7,886 nt of DNA from Chlorobiota bacterium (GCA_013153655.1 JAADEB010000023.1:1-7886), one strand, 5' to 3'; counted from the stretch's first letter, positions 1 through 6,136 are shown. The notes: a model not told the origin generated them from the sequence alone. Program-made: numbers and translations.

Positions 1-312
1 GGTATAGAAAGGCAGGCGGCATCCTTTCACCAATTTTTGACCGTTACCGCGTTTGGCTACGGTGTCCAACACATACACCGGCGTTTCTTCCTGCATGGCC
101 CGGTAATCGGCGGCGCTCAGGTCCATAAAACTTTTCTCATCGATCCAGCCTTCGTATCCGTCGGCGGCAGCCCGTACAAGGCGCCATTGGCGGCGTGTAT
201 CCAAAATCTCGAAAGCTTCGCCAAACAAAAGTTGGGTCACCATCTCGGCGCGGTCGTCGGGTTCGGCACGTACCGGGACAATGGTATTGATGGTCAATCC
301 GTAGGTAGGCAT
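1..312 (-). CDS. NlpC/P60-type hydrolase, N-terminal SH3 part (partial)
   Basis: This reading frame starts at the ATG whose complement is at 310-312 and stays open for 104 codons to the left edge, so only the N-terminus is present. The protein begins MPTYGLTINTIVPVRAEPDD and continues with AEMVTQLLFGEAFEIL (residues 22-37), W43 and DGYEGWID (51-58). This is the pattern of the bacterial SH3 domain that opens Bacteroidota NlpC/P60 (C40 peptidase) proteins, which cut the stem peptides of peptidoglycan; the SH3 part is thought to bind the wall. The catalytic Cys/His domain would lie beyond the window, so the enzyme activity is inferred from the SH3 signature alone. No signal peptide is visible at this start. 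A TAnnTTTG element lies about 60 bases upstream. It has the same orientation as the DUF486 gene but is separated from it by 115 bases, so it is probably transcribed separately. Confidence 0.82.
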   Translation of the reverse strand, partial: MPTYGLTINTIVPVRAEPDDRAEMVTQLLFGEAFEILDTRRQWRLVRAAADGYEGWIDEKSFMDLSAADYRAMQEETPVYVLDTVAKRGNGQKLVKGCRLPFYT

Positions 313-371
313 GGTATTCGTTTTTTAGGCAGGGCACGATAAATTAGGTGATTTTCGGCCCGTTCGGCTTT

Positions 372-379
372 CAAAGATA
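372..379 (-). promoter_or_regulatory. Putative -7 promoter element for the NlpC/P60 gene
   Basis: Read on the minus strand this is TATCTTTG, an exact match to the Bacteroidota -7 consensus TAnnTTTG. It would place transcription start near 365 and give a leader of about 50 bases before the ATG at 312. No convincing -33 TTG is seen at the usual distance. The call rests on the match and its position only. Confidence 0.45.
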
Positions 380-427
380 CTTTTTCTTACGGGAATAAGG
401 AAAAATATGATTGGTTATCGATTTTTG

Positions 428-799
428 TTACTTTTTAAACACAAAATAAACGGCCAAAACCAAGAAGACAAAAGCCACCAAATAATTCCAACGAAAATGT
501 TCGGTTTTGAAAACCGTCACGGCAAAAACGGTAAATACCGCAAGGGTAATCACTTCCTGAATGATTTTGAGCTGAAACAAATTGAAAGGTCCTCCGTTGC
601 CGCGAAATCCGATATGATTGGCCGGCACCTGAAACACGTATTCGAACAAAGCGATGCCCCAACTTACCAGGATGATCGCCCACAGGCCTTTGTGCCGGAA
701 AAAAGAAGTTTTGGCAAATCGCAAATGGCCGTACCATGCCAAAGTCATAAAAGTATTGGATAACAACAATAAAATAACGGTCAGAACGGCTTTTTTCAT
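428..799 (-). CDS. DUF486 / DMT_6 family small membrane protein
   Basis: This is a 123-residue, strongly hydrophobic protein with four predicted membrane segments at about residues 4-23, 37-57, 76-97 and 103-121. Family marks are SNTFMTLAWYGHL (14-26), IALFEYVFQVPANHIG (49-64) and QLKIIQEVITL (76-86), which are characteristic of DUF486 (Pfam DMT_6), a family distantly related to drug/metabolite transporters. Its length fits a complete family member. Four-helix members of this superfamily resemble small multidrug resistance proteins, but no substrate is established for DUF486 and none can be read from the sequence. The start is supported by the MKKAV opening followed directly by the first helix, and by a TAACTTTG element 24 bases upstream. 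It is transcribed divergently from the glycosyltransferase gene across a 139-base AT-rich gap that contains an inverted repeat. Confidence 0.9.
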   Translation of the reverse strand: MKKAVLTVILLLLSNTFMTLAWYGHLRFAKTSFFRHKGLWAIILVSWGIALFEYVFQVPANHIGFRGNGGPFNLFQLKIIQEVITLAVFTVFAVTVFKTEHFRWNYLVAFVFLVLAVYFVFKK

Positions 800-822
800 T
801 TTATTTGGAATAAATTAAAATA

Positions 823-830
823 CAAAGTTA
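823..830 (-). promoter_or_regulatory. Putative -7 promoter element for the DUF486 gene
   Basis: On the minus strand this reads TAACTTTG, an exact TAnnTTTG match, with a predicted start near 816 and a leader of about 17 bases. A TTG occurs upstream, but only 15 bases away, shorter than the usual 19-22, so the -33 element is doubtful. The inverted repeat at 831-856 abuts this element on its upstream side. Confidence 0.5.
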
Positions 831-856
831 GCTGGTTTTTTTTATCAAAAACTAGC
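831..856. repeat. Inverted repeat in the divergent intergenic region
   Basis: The left arm gctggttttt (831-840) and right arm aaaaactagc (847-856) pair over 10 positions with one G:T wobble, around a 6-base loop. On the minus strand it lies just upstream of the TAACTTTG box of the DUF486 gene, where a repressor or activator could bind. No U-rich tract follows the hairpin on either strand, so an intrinsic terminator is unlikely. Half the stem is an A/T run, so chance formation in this AT-rich spacer is possible. Confidence 0.4.
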
Positions 857-883
857 ATCAAGGCACAAAAGCTGCAAAATGAT

Positions 884-891
884 TAATTTTG
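884..891 (+). promoter_or_regulatory. Putative -7 promoter element for the glycosyltransferase gene
   Basis: The sequence TAATTTTG is an exact TAnnTTTG match, placed so that transcription would begin near 898, about 40 bases before the ATG at 939. No TTG is present at the expected -33 position. The surrounding DNA is AT-rich, so a chance match cannot be excluded. Confidence 0.45.
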
Positions 892-938
892 TAGAAAATA
901 CCTTTCATTTTCGAAGCAAAGGCTTTGTTTTAACCTGA

Positions 939-1748
939 ATGAAACCATTATCAGCCTATATACTTACCCATAACAGCGAAAAATATTTGCGTCCCGTTTT
1001 GGAAAAACTCTCGCAAGTGGCGGATGATTTGGTGGTGGTGGACAGCGGAAGTACCGACGGTACGGAAGCTATCGTCCGGGGTTTTCCGGGCGTTCGTTTT
1101 ATCTATCATCCTTTAAAAAACTTCAAAGACCAACGACTTTTTGCCGAATCGGTATGCCGTTACGATCACATTTTGTTTTTGGATTCGGATGAAATTCCCG
1201 ACGAGGATTTTATCCGTTCCGTAAAAGCGGTCAAAGAAAGAGATTTCCCCTACGAAGTATATCGCCTCAACCGGTATTGGTATGTTTTGGGGAAGCCCGT
1301 ACATAATATTTATCCCGTGGTTTCGCCCGATCGTCCCGTACGGCTTTACGACAGAAGCCGGGCTTCGTTCCGGGCCTCGCGTCCCGTACACGAGGAAGTG
1401 TCCGGCTACCGGAATTTGGGTCTTTTGGAAGGGAAAGTACACCATTATACTTTCGAGACCCGCGAGGAAATGCATCGCAAATTGGAACTTTATACCCGGA
1501 TTGCGGCCTTGGATTTGGTGCGGCGCGGCAAGAAACCTTATTTGTTTAAAATGCTTGTAAATCCTCTTGCAGCCTTCATTAAATGGTATTTTTTGAAAGG
1601 CGGATTTCGCGACGGAACAACCGGATGGATTACCGGTCGCTATGCATTCGACTACACCTTGCTCAAATACCGGAAAGCACGCCGTATATGCCGCAGAATT
1701 GGACGGATAAAGCGGAACCAAAGAGCTGAGGATTCGGGAAAATTATAG
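939..1748 (+). CDS. Glycosyltransferase family 2 (LgtF/WaaE type)
   Basis: This 269-residue protein has a GT-A fold signature throughout. The N-terminal strand is AYILTHNSEKYL (6-17), the nucleotide-binding loop VVVDSGSTDGT (32-42), and the metal-binding DxD-type motif LFLDSDEIPDEDF (79-91), with D82 and D84 the likely metal/nucleotide-sugar ligands. FKDQRLFAE (62-70) and the C-terminal region LVNPLAAFIKWYFLKGGFRDG (206-226) are typical of the beta-1,4-glucosyltransferase subgroup of GT2 (LgtF/WaaE), which adds sugars to lipopolysaccharide core in other bacteria. It probably acts at the cytoplasmic face of the inner membrane in building a surface glycan. The acceptor and sugar cannot be deduced. 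There is no polytopic membrane domain; the basic C-terminus (RRICRRIGRIKR) may help membrane association. It stands alone after a divergent promoter region, and aroC follows 55 bases later. Confidence 0.92.
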   Translation: MKPLSAYILTHNSEKYLRPVLEKLSQVADDLVVVDSGSTDGTEAIVRGFPGVRFIYHPLKNFKDQRLFAESVCRYDHILFLDSDEIPDEDFIRSVKAVKERDFPYEVYRLNRYWYVLGKPVHNIYPVVSPDRPVRLYDRSRASFRASRPVHEEVSGYRNLGLLEGKVHHYTFETREEMHRKLELYTRIAALDLVRRGKKPYLFKMLVNPLAAFIKWYFLKGGFRDGTTGWITGRYAFDYTLLKYRKARRICRRIGRIKRNQRAEDSGKL

Positions 1749-1803
1749 GGACGGCAAGGCAAACGGACGATTTTTTGTATTTTGCTAAAAAATTTCGGGT
1801 GGC

Positions 1804-2874
1804 ATGTCGAATGTTTTCGGAAGGATTTTACGATTGACGAGTTTCGGCGAATCGCACGGACCGGCCGTAGGCGGCATATTGGAAGGCATGCCCGCCGGTG
1901 TGGAGGTGGATTTTGAACGTATTGGTCGCCAATTGGCGCGGCGGCGTCCCGGACAATCGAAGTTGACCACTTCCCGTCCCGAATCCGACGAACCCGAATT
2001 CCTCTCCGGCATTTTCGAAGGACGCACCTTGGGAACGCCCATTGCCTTCGTGGTGCGCAACCGTCATGCCCGCTCCGCCGACTACGAACATTTGCGTGAC
2101 GCCTATCGCCCTTCGCATGCGGATTACACCTACGAGCAAAAATACGGACTGCGCGACTGGCGCGGGGGCGGACGTGCTTCGGCCCGCGAAACGGTGGCCC
2201 GTATCATCGGCGGCGAATTGGCCGGCATGCTTATCCCGGACGTGGAAGTTACGGCCTATGTACATGCCGTAGGCACGGAAGAACTGAACCGTTCGTGGGA
2301 AGAATTGGACCTTGGCCGCATAGACGATCATGCCGTACGCACACCCGACCCTGCGGCGGCCGAACGCTTTGCCGCCCTCATCGAACAGGCGCGTCGCGAA
2401 GGCGACACCCTCGGCGGACAAATCGTTTGCGTAGTAAAAAACGTTCCGCCCGGCTGGGGTGAACCCGTTTTCGACAAGCTCCAAGCCCGCCTGGCAGCGG
2501 CCATGCTGAGCATTCCGGCAGTGAAAGGTTTCGAATACGGTAGCGGTTTTGGCGGAAGCCGTATGCATGGCTCGGAACACAACGATATTTTTCTGCCCGA
2601 AGGCGGAACCGCCACCAACCGTTCCGGCGGCATACAAGGCGGCATCACCAACGGTATGCCCGTTTATTTTCGCGTGGCTTTCAAACCCGTAGCCACCCTG
2701 ATGCGACCTCAACCCACCATCAACCGCGAAGGAAAGCGCGTGGAAATCGAAGGCAAAGGACGCCACGATCCTTGTGTGGTGCCGCGTGCCGTGCCCATCG
2801 TGGAAAGTATGACGCGGCTGGTGTTGGCGGATTTTTATTTGTTGCAAAAAATTCAAGCTCATGGCCAAACATAA
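1804..2874 (+). CDS. aroC: Chorismate synthase
   Basis: Chorismate synthase carries out the last common step of the shikimate pathway: removal of phosphate from 5-enolpyruvylshikimate-3-phosphate to give chorismate, using reduced FMN. All family signatures are present: FGESHGPAVGGILEGMP (14-30), RPSHADYTY (102-110), GGGRASARET (121-130), RSGGIQGGITNG (273-284) and GRHDPCVVPRAVPIVESM (319-336). The two conserved histidines correspond to H18 and H105. The length of 356 residues is normal, and the enzyme is a cytoplasmic tetramer in characterised species. The start MSNVFGRILRLTSFGESHG is standard for the family. A near-match to the -7 element (TATTTTG, 1778-1784, one base short between TA and TTTG) lies upstream, so the gene may have its own promoter or be read through from the glycosyltransferase. 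Its end overlaps the symporter gene by 14 bases. Confidence 0.98.
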   Translation: MSNVFGRILRLTSFGESHGPAVGGILEGMPAGVEVDFERIGRQLARRRPGQSKLTTSRPESDEPEFLSGIFEGRTLGTPIAFVVRNRHARSADYEHLRDAYRPSHADYTYEQKYGLRDWRGGGRASARETVARIIGGELAGMLIPDVEVTAYVHAVGTEELNRSWEELDLGRIDDHAVRTPDPAAAERFAALIEQARREGDTLGGQIVCVVKNVPPGWGEPVFDKLQARLAAAMLSIPAVKGFEYGSGFGGSRMHGSEHNDIFLPEGGTATNRSGGIQGGITNGMPVYFRVAFKPVATLMRPQPTINREGKRVEIEGKGRHDPCVVPRAVPIVESMTRLVLADFYLLQKIQAHGQT

Positions 2875-4198
2875 AATGGCGCTTCATACCCAAATCCTCC
2901 TGGGAATGTTGGCCGGTGCCGCAGCCGGCTGGCTGTTGGCGGCCACTTCGTGGGGAAAGGATTTTTCCTACCATTGGATCCAACCTTGGGGAACCATCTT
3001 CGTGCGTATGCTCAAAATGATAGCCGTTCCGCTTATTCTGGCATCGCTGGTGAAAGGCATTTCCGATTTGAAGGATATCGTACAATTCCGCAAAATAGGT
3101 ATTAGAACACTTGGTTGGTACGTGCTTACCACCGTTACGGCCATCAGCATCGGATTGATTTTGGTCAATACGTTCCGTCCCGGCGACCGTATCGACCGTG
3201 CTACGGTGGAAAAACTGCAAACCGAATTTTCGTCCAGCGAAAAGGTTCAAAAGAAAATCGAAACCGCACGGAGTACGCGTGAGCAACCGGCCCTTCAATT
3301 CCTGGTGGATATGGTGCCGGCCAACGTGTTCGACGCCCTGGCCGACAACCGCCGCATGTTGCAAGTGATTTTTTTTGCCGTTTTTCTGGGAATAGCCATG
3401 GTGCTGTTGCCGGCCCACAAGGTGGAAACGGTCAAGAGCTTTTTCGACGGTTTCAACGAGATTATCCTCAAAATGGTGGACCTGATTATGCTCATGGCAC
3501 CCTATGCGGTATTTGCCTTGATCGCCCACCTGATTGTGAGCACCGGCGGCGATTGGAACCTTATGTCCGGCCTGCTATGGTACGCACTGACCGTTACGGC
3601 GGGATTGCTGTTGATGATCGGTTTCTACATGTTGCTGGTAAAAATGTTTGCCCGCAAAAATCCCTTATGGTTTCTCCGCCAACTCAGTCCCGCGCAGTTG
3701 CTGGCCTTTTCCACCAGTTCCAGCGCCGCCACCTTGCCCGTTACCATGGAGCGGGTGGAGGAACATATCGGCGTGGACAAGGAAGTGTCCGGTTTTGTGT
3801 TGCCCGTGGGTGCTACGGTAAACATGGACGGCACAAGCCTCTACCAAGCCGTGGCGGCGGTGTTTATCCTGCAAGTGTTGTGGCCCGAAGGCCTGGGATT
3901 GGAAAACCAACTGACCATTATCCTGACGGCCTTGCTGGCCTCCATAGGTGCGGCGGCCGTGCCGGGTGCCGGCATGGTGATGCTGGTGATTGTGTTGGAA
4001 GCCTTGGGATTTCCGCCCGAAAAACTGCCCATCGGCCTGGCGCTTATCTTCGCCATCGACCGGCCTTTGGACATGCTGCGTACCGTGATCAACGTAACCG
4101 GAGACGCCACCGTGGCGACCCTGGTGGCCAAAAGCACCGGAAAATTACATGAGCCGCGTCCCAAGGAATGGGATGATTATTTGCCTCCGACGTCATGA
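2861..4198 (+). CDS. Dicarboxylate/amino acid:cation symporter (DAACS family)
   Basis: This 445-residue inner-membrane protein belongs to the glutamate/aspartate and C4-dicarboxylate transporter family (GltP, GltPh and DctA). The transport-core motifs are intact: hairpin 1 STSSSAATLPVT (284-295), the sodium-site motif NMDGT (321-325), hairpin 2 GAAAVPGAGMV (363-373) and the last helix DRPLDMLRTVINVTGDA (400-416). By alignment to GltPh, D404, R407, N411 and D415 match D394, R397, N401 and D405. The arginine that binds the substrate side-chain carboxylate is therefore kept, pointing to acidic amino acids such as glutamate or aspartate; the substrate remains an inference. A charged insert of about 45 residues (105-150) separates the third and fourth helices. 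The start at 2861 overlaps aroC by 14 bases. The in-frame ATG at 2876, one base after the aroC stop, is an equally plausible start and would remove only five residues. Confidence 0.93.
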   Translation: MAKHKMALHTQILLGMLAGAAAGWLLAATSWGKDFSYHWIQPWGTIFVRMLKMIAVPLILASLVKGISDLKDIVQFRKIGIRTLGWYVLTTVTAISIGLILVNTFRPGDRIDRATVEKLQTEFSSSEKVQKKIETARSTREQPALQFLVDMVPANVFDALADNRRMLQVIFFAVFLGIAMVLLPAHKVETVKSFFDGFNEIILKMVDLIMLMAPYAVFALIAHLIVSTGGDWNLMSGLLWYALTVTAGLLLMIGFYMLLVKMFARKNPLWFLRQLSPAQLLAFSTSSSAATLPVTMERVEEHIGVDKEVSGFVLPVGATVNMDGTSLYQAVAAVFILQVLWPEGLGLENQLTIILTALLASIGAAAVPGAGMVMLVIVLEALGFPPEKLPIGLALIFAIDRPLDMLRTVINVTGDATVATLVAKSTGKLHEPRPKEWDDYLPPTS

Positions 4199-4518
4199 AA
4201 AGTTTCGAGGAAAAAGTCCTGGACATCGTAGCCCGCATTCCGCGCGGCAAAGTTACCACCTACGGCCATATCGCCCGCGCGGCCGGTACCGCCCGCGGTG
4301 CACGTATGGTGGGGTGGATCCTCAACCGGCAGAAATTCAATCCGGCGGTTCCGGCGCATCGCGTGGTAAACCGCCGCGGCCAACTTACCGGACGTTGGTA
4401 TTTCGAAACGCCGGACCTCATGGCCCGCCTCTTGCAAAACGAAGGCATTCCCGTACACGACCATTGCGTTACGGATTTAAAAAACTATCTTTGGATACCC
4501 GAAACCGCCGACGAATGA
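4195..4518 (+). CDS. Alkyltransferase-like (MGMT-family) protein lacking the acceptor cysteine
   Basis: This 107-residue protein equals the C-terminal DNA-binding domain of O6-alkylguanine-DNA alkyltransferases. GKVTTYGHIA (18-27) is the helix region carrying the nucleotide-flipping tyrosine (Y23), and ARMVGWILN (36-44) carries the likely arginine finger (R37). The active-site motif, PCHRV in repair-active enzymes and PWHRV in classic Atl proteins, reads PAHRV here (53-57). Alanine at residue 54 means it cannot accept an alkyl group. Characterised alkyltransferase-like proteins bind O6-alkylguanine and hand the lesion to nucleotide excision repair, and that is the likely role. I recall PAHRV as a common form in Bacteroidota homologues, so this looks like a subfamily trait rather than a mutation. 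The ATG overlaps the symporter stop as ATGA, and its own stop overlaps the next start the same way. Confidence 0.88.
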   Translation: MKSFEEKVLDIVARIPRGKVTTYGHIARAAGTARGARMVGWILNRQKFNPAVPAHRVVNRRGQLTGRWYFETPDLMARLLQNEGIPVHDHCVTDLKNYLWIPETADE

Positions 4519-4916
4519 TCATCTACCGCTCGAAATTTTTGGAAGTCAATTACCTGGAATTGCAACACCTGATGCATTTCATGTTTACCGAATATGCGTC
4601 CCATATGGACAAGCAAGGCCTCTACCACGAAGTGCTCAATTTTACCGGCTATCGCCTCCACAAACGCAGCCGGAAATTCCTGTGGGATTTGCGCCCCGTG
4701 GAACACTTGGTGGACGAGACGTTTTTCGAGTGGTTGTTTCAATACATTTTTCCCAAAATCGCCTCGTTCAATGCCACGGCCATCGGGTTTATCGTCAACG
4801 AACCGGCACGTTACGAAAAAGTGCTGCGGGTGATACGCCTTTTCGGCAAACGGGAAATCAAGGTTATGTTCGACGATAACCCGGAAATATTAATGCAAAA
4901 CCTTAAGGCATCATGA
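4515..4916 (+). CDS. STAS/SEC14-like small protein of unknown function
   Basis: This 133-residue soluble protein opens MIIYRSKFLEVNYLELQHLM and has FLWDLRPVEHLVDETFFEWL (54-73), IFPKIASFNATAIGFIVNEP (78-97) and a C-terminal IKVMFDDNPE (117-126). The order is a first strand, a region of helices, a central strand ending in D58, a helix with the W72 position, a second strand and a last strand. This matches small Bacteroidota proteins annotated as STAS/SEC14 domain-containing, an assignment made from recalled family patterns and only moderately sure. Such folds often serve in protein-protein regulation or lipid binding, but no partner is evident. The frame is open for 122 codons upstream, but that part shadows the MGMT-like gene in another frame. 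The ATG at 4515, forming ATGA with the preceding stop, gives the family-like N-terminus. The downstream overlap with the YihY gene is also ATGA. Confidence 0.75.
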   Translation: MIIYRSKFLEVNYLELQHLMHFMFTEYASHMDKQGLYHEVLNFTGYRLHKRSRKFLWDLRPVEHLVDETFFEWLFQYIFPKIASFNATAIGFIVNEPARYEKVLRVIRLFGKREIKVMFDDNPEILMQNLKAS

Positions 4917-5848
4917 AAGGATGGCTCACTCGCATTCGTGTCAAACGACAACAATGGGCGTCCATGTGGAAACACAAATTGCGCCGTACGCGGGTGTTGC
5001 TTTTTCCGCAGTTGAATGTATATGACCTGTTTCGCCTCTATTTTCGCGGTATTATTCGCGGGTTCCTGACCATGCGCGCCTCGGCCATTGCCTACAATTT
5101 TTTTATGGCCATGTTTCCCTTTCTGCTGTTTATGCTCAGTGCCATCGCCTTTATTCCGGTACCGGGATTTCAGCAGGACTTTATGACTTTCCTGCACGAT
5201 GTGTTGCCACCCAAAACGCATGAATTTTTCAATAATATTATTTACGACCTGGCCATGCACCGCAGAGAAAGCATTTTGTCCTTGGGTTTGATTTTGTCCG
5301 TGCTGTTTTTTGCCAACGGGATCAATGCCTTACTGACGGGTTTTGAGTCGTCCATCAACAAGGTAACCGGCAAACGCATTTTCTACAAACAGTATGGCTT
5401 TGCCCTGCTGATTGCCCTATTTCTTATTGTCATTATTATCATTGCCATTTCCTTGGAAATTTATTTTGAAATTTGGATTTACCAGCTCAAACAAAAGGGT
5501 TTGGTGGACGATATTTCCGGTTGGGTCTATTGGTCCAAACGAATTATTTACTTCCTGATGATTTTGCTGTCGGTGTCCATGATCTATTATTTCGGTACCG
5601 AAGAAGGTAAGAAATTGCCGTTTATTTCGCCCGGCAGCGTATTGACCTCTATTTTTATCATTGTGGGATTTTACCTGTACGGCTTATACATTTTGAATTT
5701 TAACCGGTATAATCAACTCTACGGTTCCATCGGTGCCCTACTGATTTTGCAATTTATGTTTTATGTGATTTCGTTGATATTGCTTATCGGTTACGAATTG
5801 AATTTGAGTATTGTAAAGTCGAAGGCGAAACTGGTTGACGAAAACTAA
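4913..5848 (+). CDS. YihY/BrkB family inner-membrane protein
   Basis: This 311-residue polytopic protein has a basic N-terminal segment (residues 1-30) followed by six likely membrane spans at about 57-82, 120-140, 161-182, 208-228, 240-262 and 272-295. Family signatures are RASAIAYNFFMAMFPFLLF (55-73) near the N-terminus and NQLYGSIGALLILQFMFY (267-284) followed by LIGYELN (291-297) near the C-terminus. The family was once annotated as ribonuclease BN by mistake, and as BrkB, a serum-resistance factor of Bordetella. Its biochemical role is still unclear; transport or a lipid-related function have been proposed. The ATG at 4913 overlaps the stop of the STAS-like gene (ATGA), and an AAGG lies about 10 bases upstream. 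It is the last gene of the overlapping block. No intrinsic terminator is visible on its strand after the stop; the convergent tRNA unit begins shortly beyond. Confidence 0.93.
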   Translation: MKGWLTRIRVKRQQWASMWKHKLRRTRVLLFPQLNVYDLFRLYFRGIIRGFLTMRASAIAYNFFMAMFPFLLFMLSAIAFIPVPGFQQDFMTFLHDVLPPKTHEFFNNIIYDLAMHRRESILSLGLILSVLFFANGINALLTGFESSINKVTGKRIFYKQYGFALLIALFLIVIIIIAISLEIYFEIWIYQLKQKGLVDDISGWVYWSKRIIYFLMILLSVSMIYYFGTEEGKKLPFISPGSVLTSIFIIVGFYLYGLYILNFNRYNQLYGSIGALLILQFMFYVISLILLIGYELNLSIVKSKAKLVDEN

Positions 5849-5884
5849 AAGAAAAACAAACTTCCGTTTCTTCCTTCATTCCAT

Positions 5885-5911
5885 AAAAAAAGCCCCGTAA
5901 AAATACGGAGC
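5885..5911 (-). terminator. Intrinsic terminator of the tRNA-Leu gene
   Basis: Read on the minus strand, GCTCCGT pairs with ACGGGGC (7 base pairs, one T:G) around a 6-base loop ATTTTT, followed at once by seven T residues (5891-5885). It starts 6 bases after the 3' end of the tRNA, so it should end that transcript. On the plus strand the hairpin is not followed by a T-run, so it probably does not serve the yihY-like gene. Confidence 0.82.
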
Positions 5912-5917
5912 TCCGGG

Positions 5918-6001
5918 TGCCCGAAACAGGAGTCGAACCTGCACGTCCTTGCGGACACATGACCCTGAATCATGCGCGTCTACCAATTCCGCCATTCGGG
6001 C
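5918..6001 (-). tRNA. tRNA-Leu(CAG)
   Basis: This 84-base gene folds into a full class II tRNA. The acceptor stem is GCCCGAA/TTCGGGC with discriminator A (the leucine identity base). The D stem is GCG/CGC with a GGTAGA loop region, and the anticodon stem CATGA/TCATG has loop TTCAGGG. The long variable arm has a TGTCC/GGACG stem closed by a GCAA tetraloop, and the T arm is GCAGG-TTCGACT-CCTGT. The anticodon CAG (complement of 5965-5967) reads CUG codons. The 3' CCA is not encoded; CCC follows the discriminator, so CCA must be added after transcription. The gene stands alone on the minus strand, with a promoter element 13 bases upstream and a terminator just downstream. Confidence 0.97.
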
Positions 6002-6013
6002 ATTTTGCGAAGG

Positions 6014-6021
6014 CAAATTTA
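6014..6021 (-). promoter_or_regulatory. Putative -7 promoter element for tRNA-Leu
   Basis: On the minus strand this is TAAATTTG, an exact match to TAnnTTTG, ending 13 bases before the tRNA 5' end. That spacing fits a short trimmed leader. The nearest upstream TTG is 12 bases away, too close for a standard -33 element. Confidence 0.55.
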
Positions 6022-6122
6022 CAAAAGAATTTTCAATTTTATCACTTCTAAAAAGAATTTTTTCCAAACGGATTAATCTAATGTACAGAACCGATCTTAT
6101 ATAAATTTATTCCGGTAGCTTT

Positions 6123-6136
6123 ATAAGTTAACTTAT
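6123..6136. repeat. Perfect 14-base palindrome upstream of the nucleotidyltransferase gene
   Basis: ATAAGTTAACTTAT is its own reverse complement, centred about 98 bases before the ATG at 6228 in an AT-rich, gene-free stretch of 226 bases (6002-6227). It could be an operator for a dimeric regulator of the downstream genes. A perfect match of this length has a modest chance of arising at random in a window of this size, more so in AT-rich DNA, so support is weak. The only other promoter-like sequence I see here is TGTTTTTG (6184-6191), one mismatch from TAnnTTTG. Confidence 0.3.

Noticed and set aside
37..342. A plus-strand frame of 101 codons over the NlpC/P60 region.
   Set aside because: The minus-strand frame over the same bases has clear SH3-domain conservation, while this one has none.
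407..763. A plus-strand frame of 118 codons antisense to the DUF486 gene.
   Set aside because: The minus strand encodes a well-formed four-helix DUF486 protein. The plus frame is polar, lacks motifs and is a shadow.
1770..1793. A possible hairpin ATTTTTT / AAAAAAT between the glycosyltransferase and aroC.
   Set aside because: The stem is A/T only with a 10-base loop and no GC-rich base or following U-tract, so it is not credible as a terminator.
1828..2868. A 346-codon open frame on the minus strand, antisense to nearly all of aroC.
   Set aside because: The plus strand carries every chorismate synthase signature. The antisense protein is rich in H, G and F with no recognisable motif, as expected from a codon-bias shadow.
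2720..3529. A 269-codon minus-strand frame across the aroC/symporter junction.
   Set aside because: It runs antisense to two well-supported genes and is rich in H and Q without domain signatures.
4149..4514. An open frame of 122 codons upstream of and continuous with the STAS-like gene, suggesting a 255-residue protein.
   Set aside because: It covers the symporter end and the whole MGMT-like gene in another frame, and has low-complexity R/G/P-rich content. The family-like N-terminus begins at 4515.
5876..6067. A 63-codon minus-strand frame spanning the tRNA-Leu.
   Set aside because: It reads straight through the tRNA and its terminator; peptides like MAELVDAHDSGSC are well-known artefacts of translating tRNA genes.
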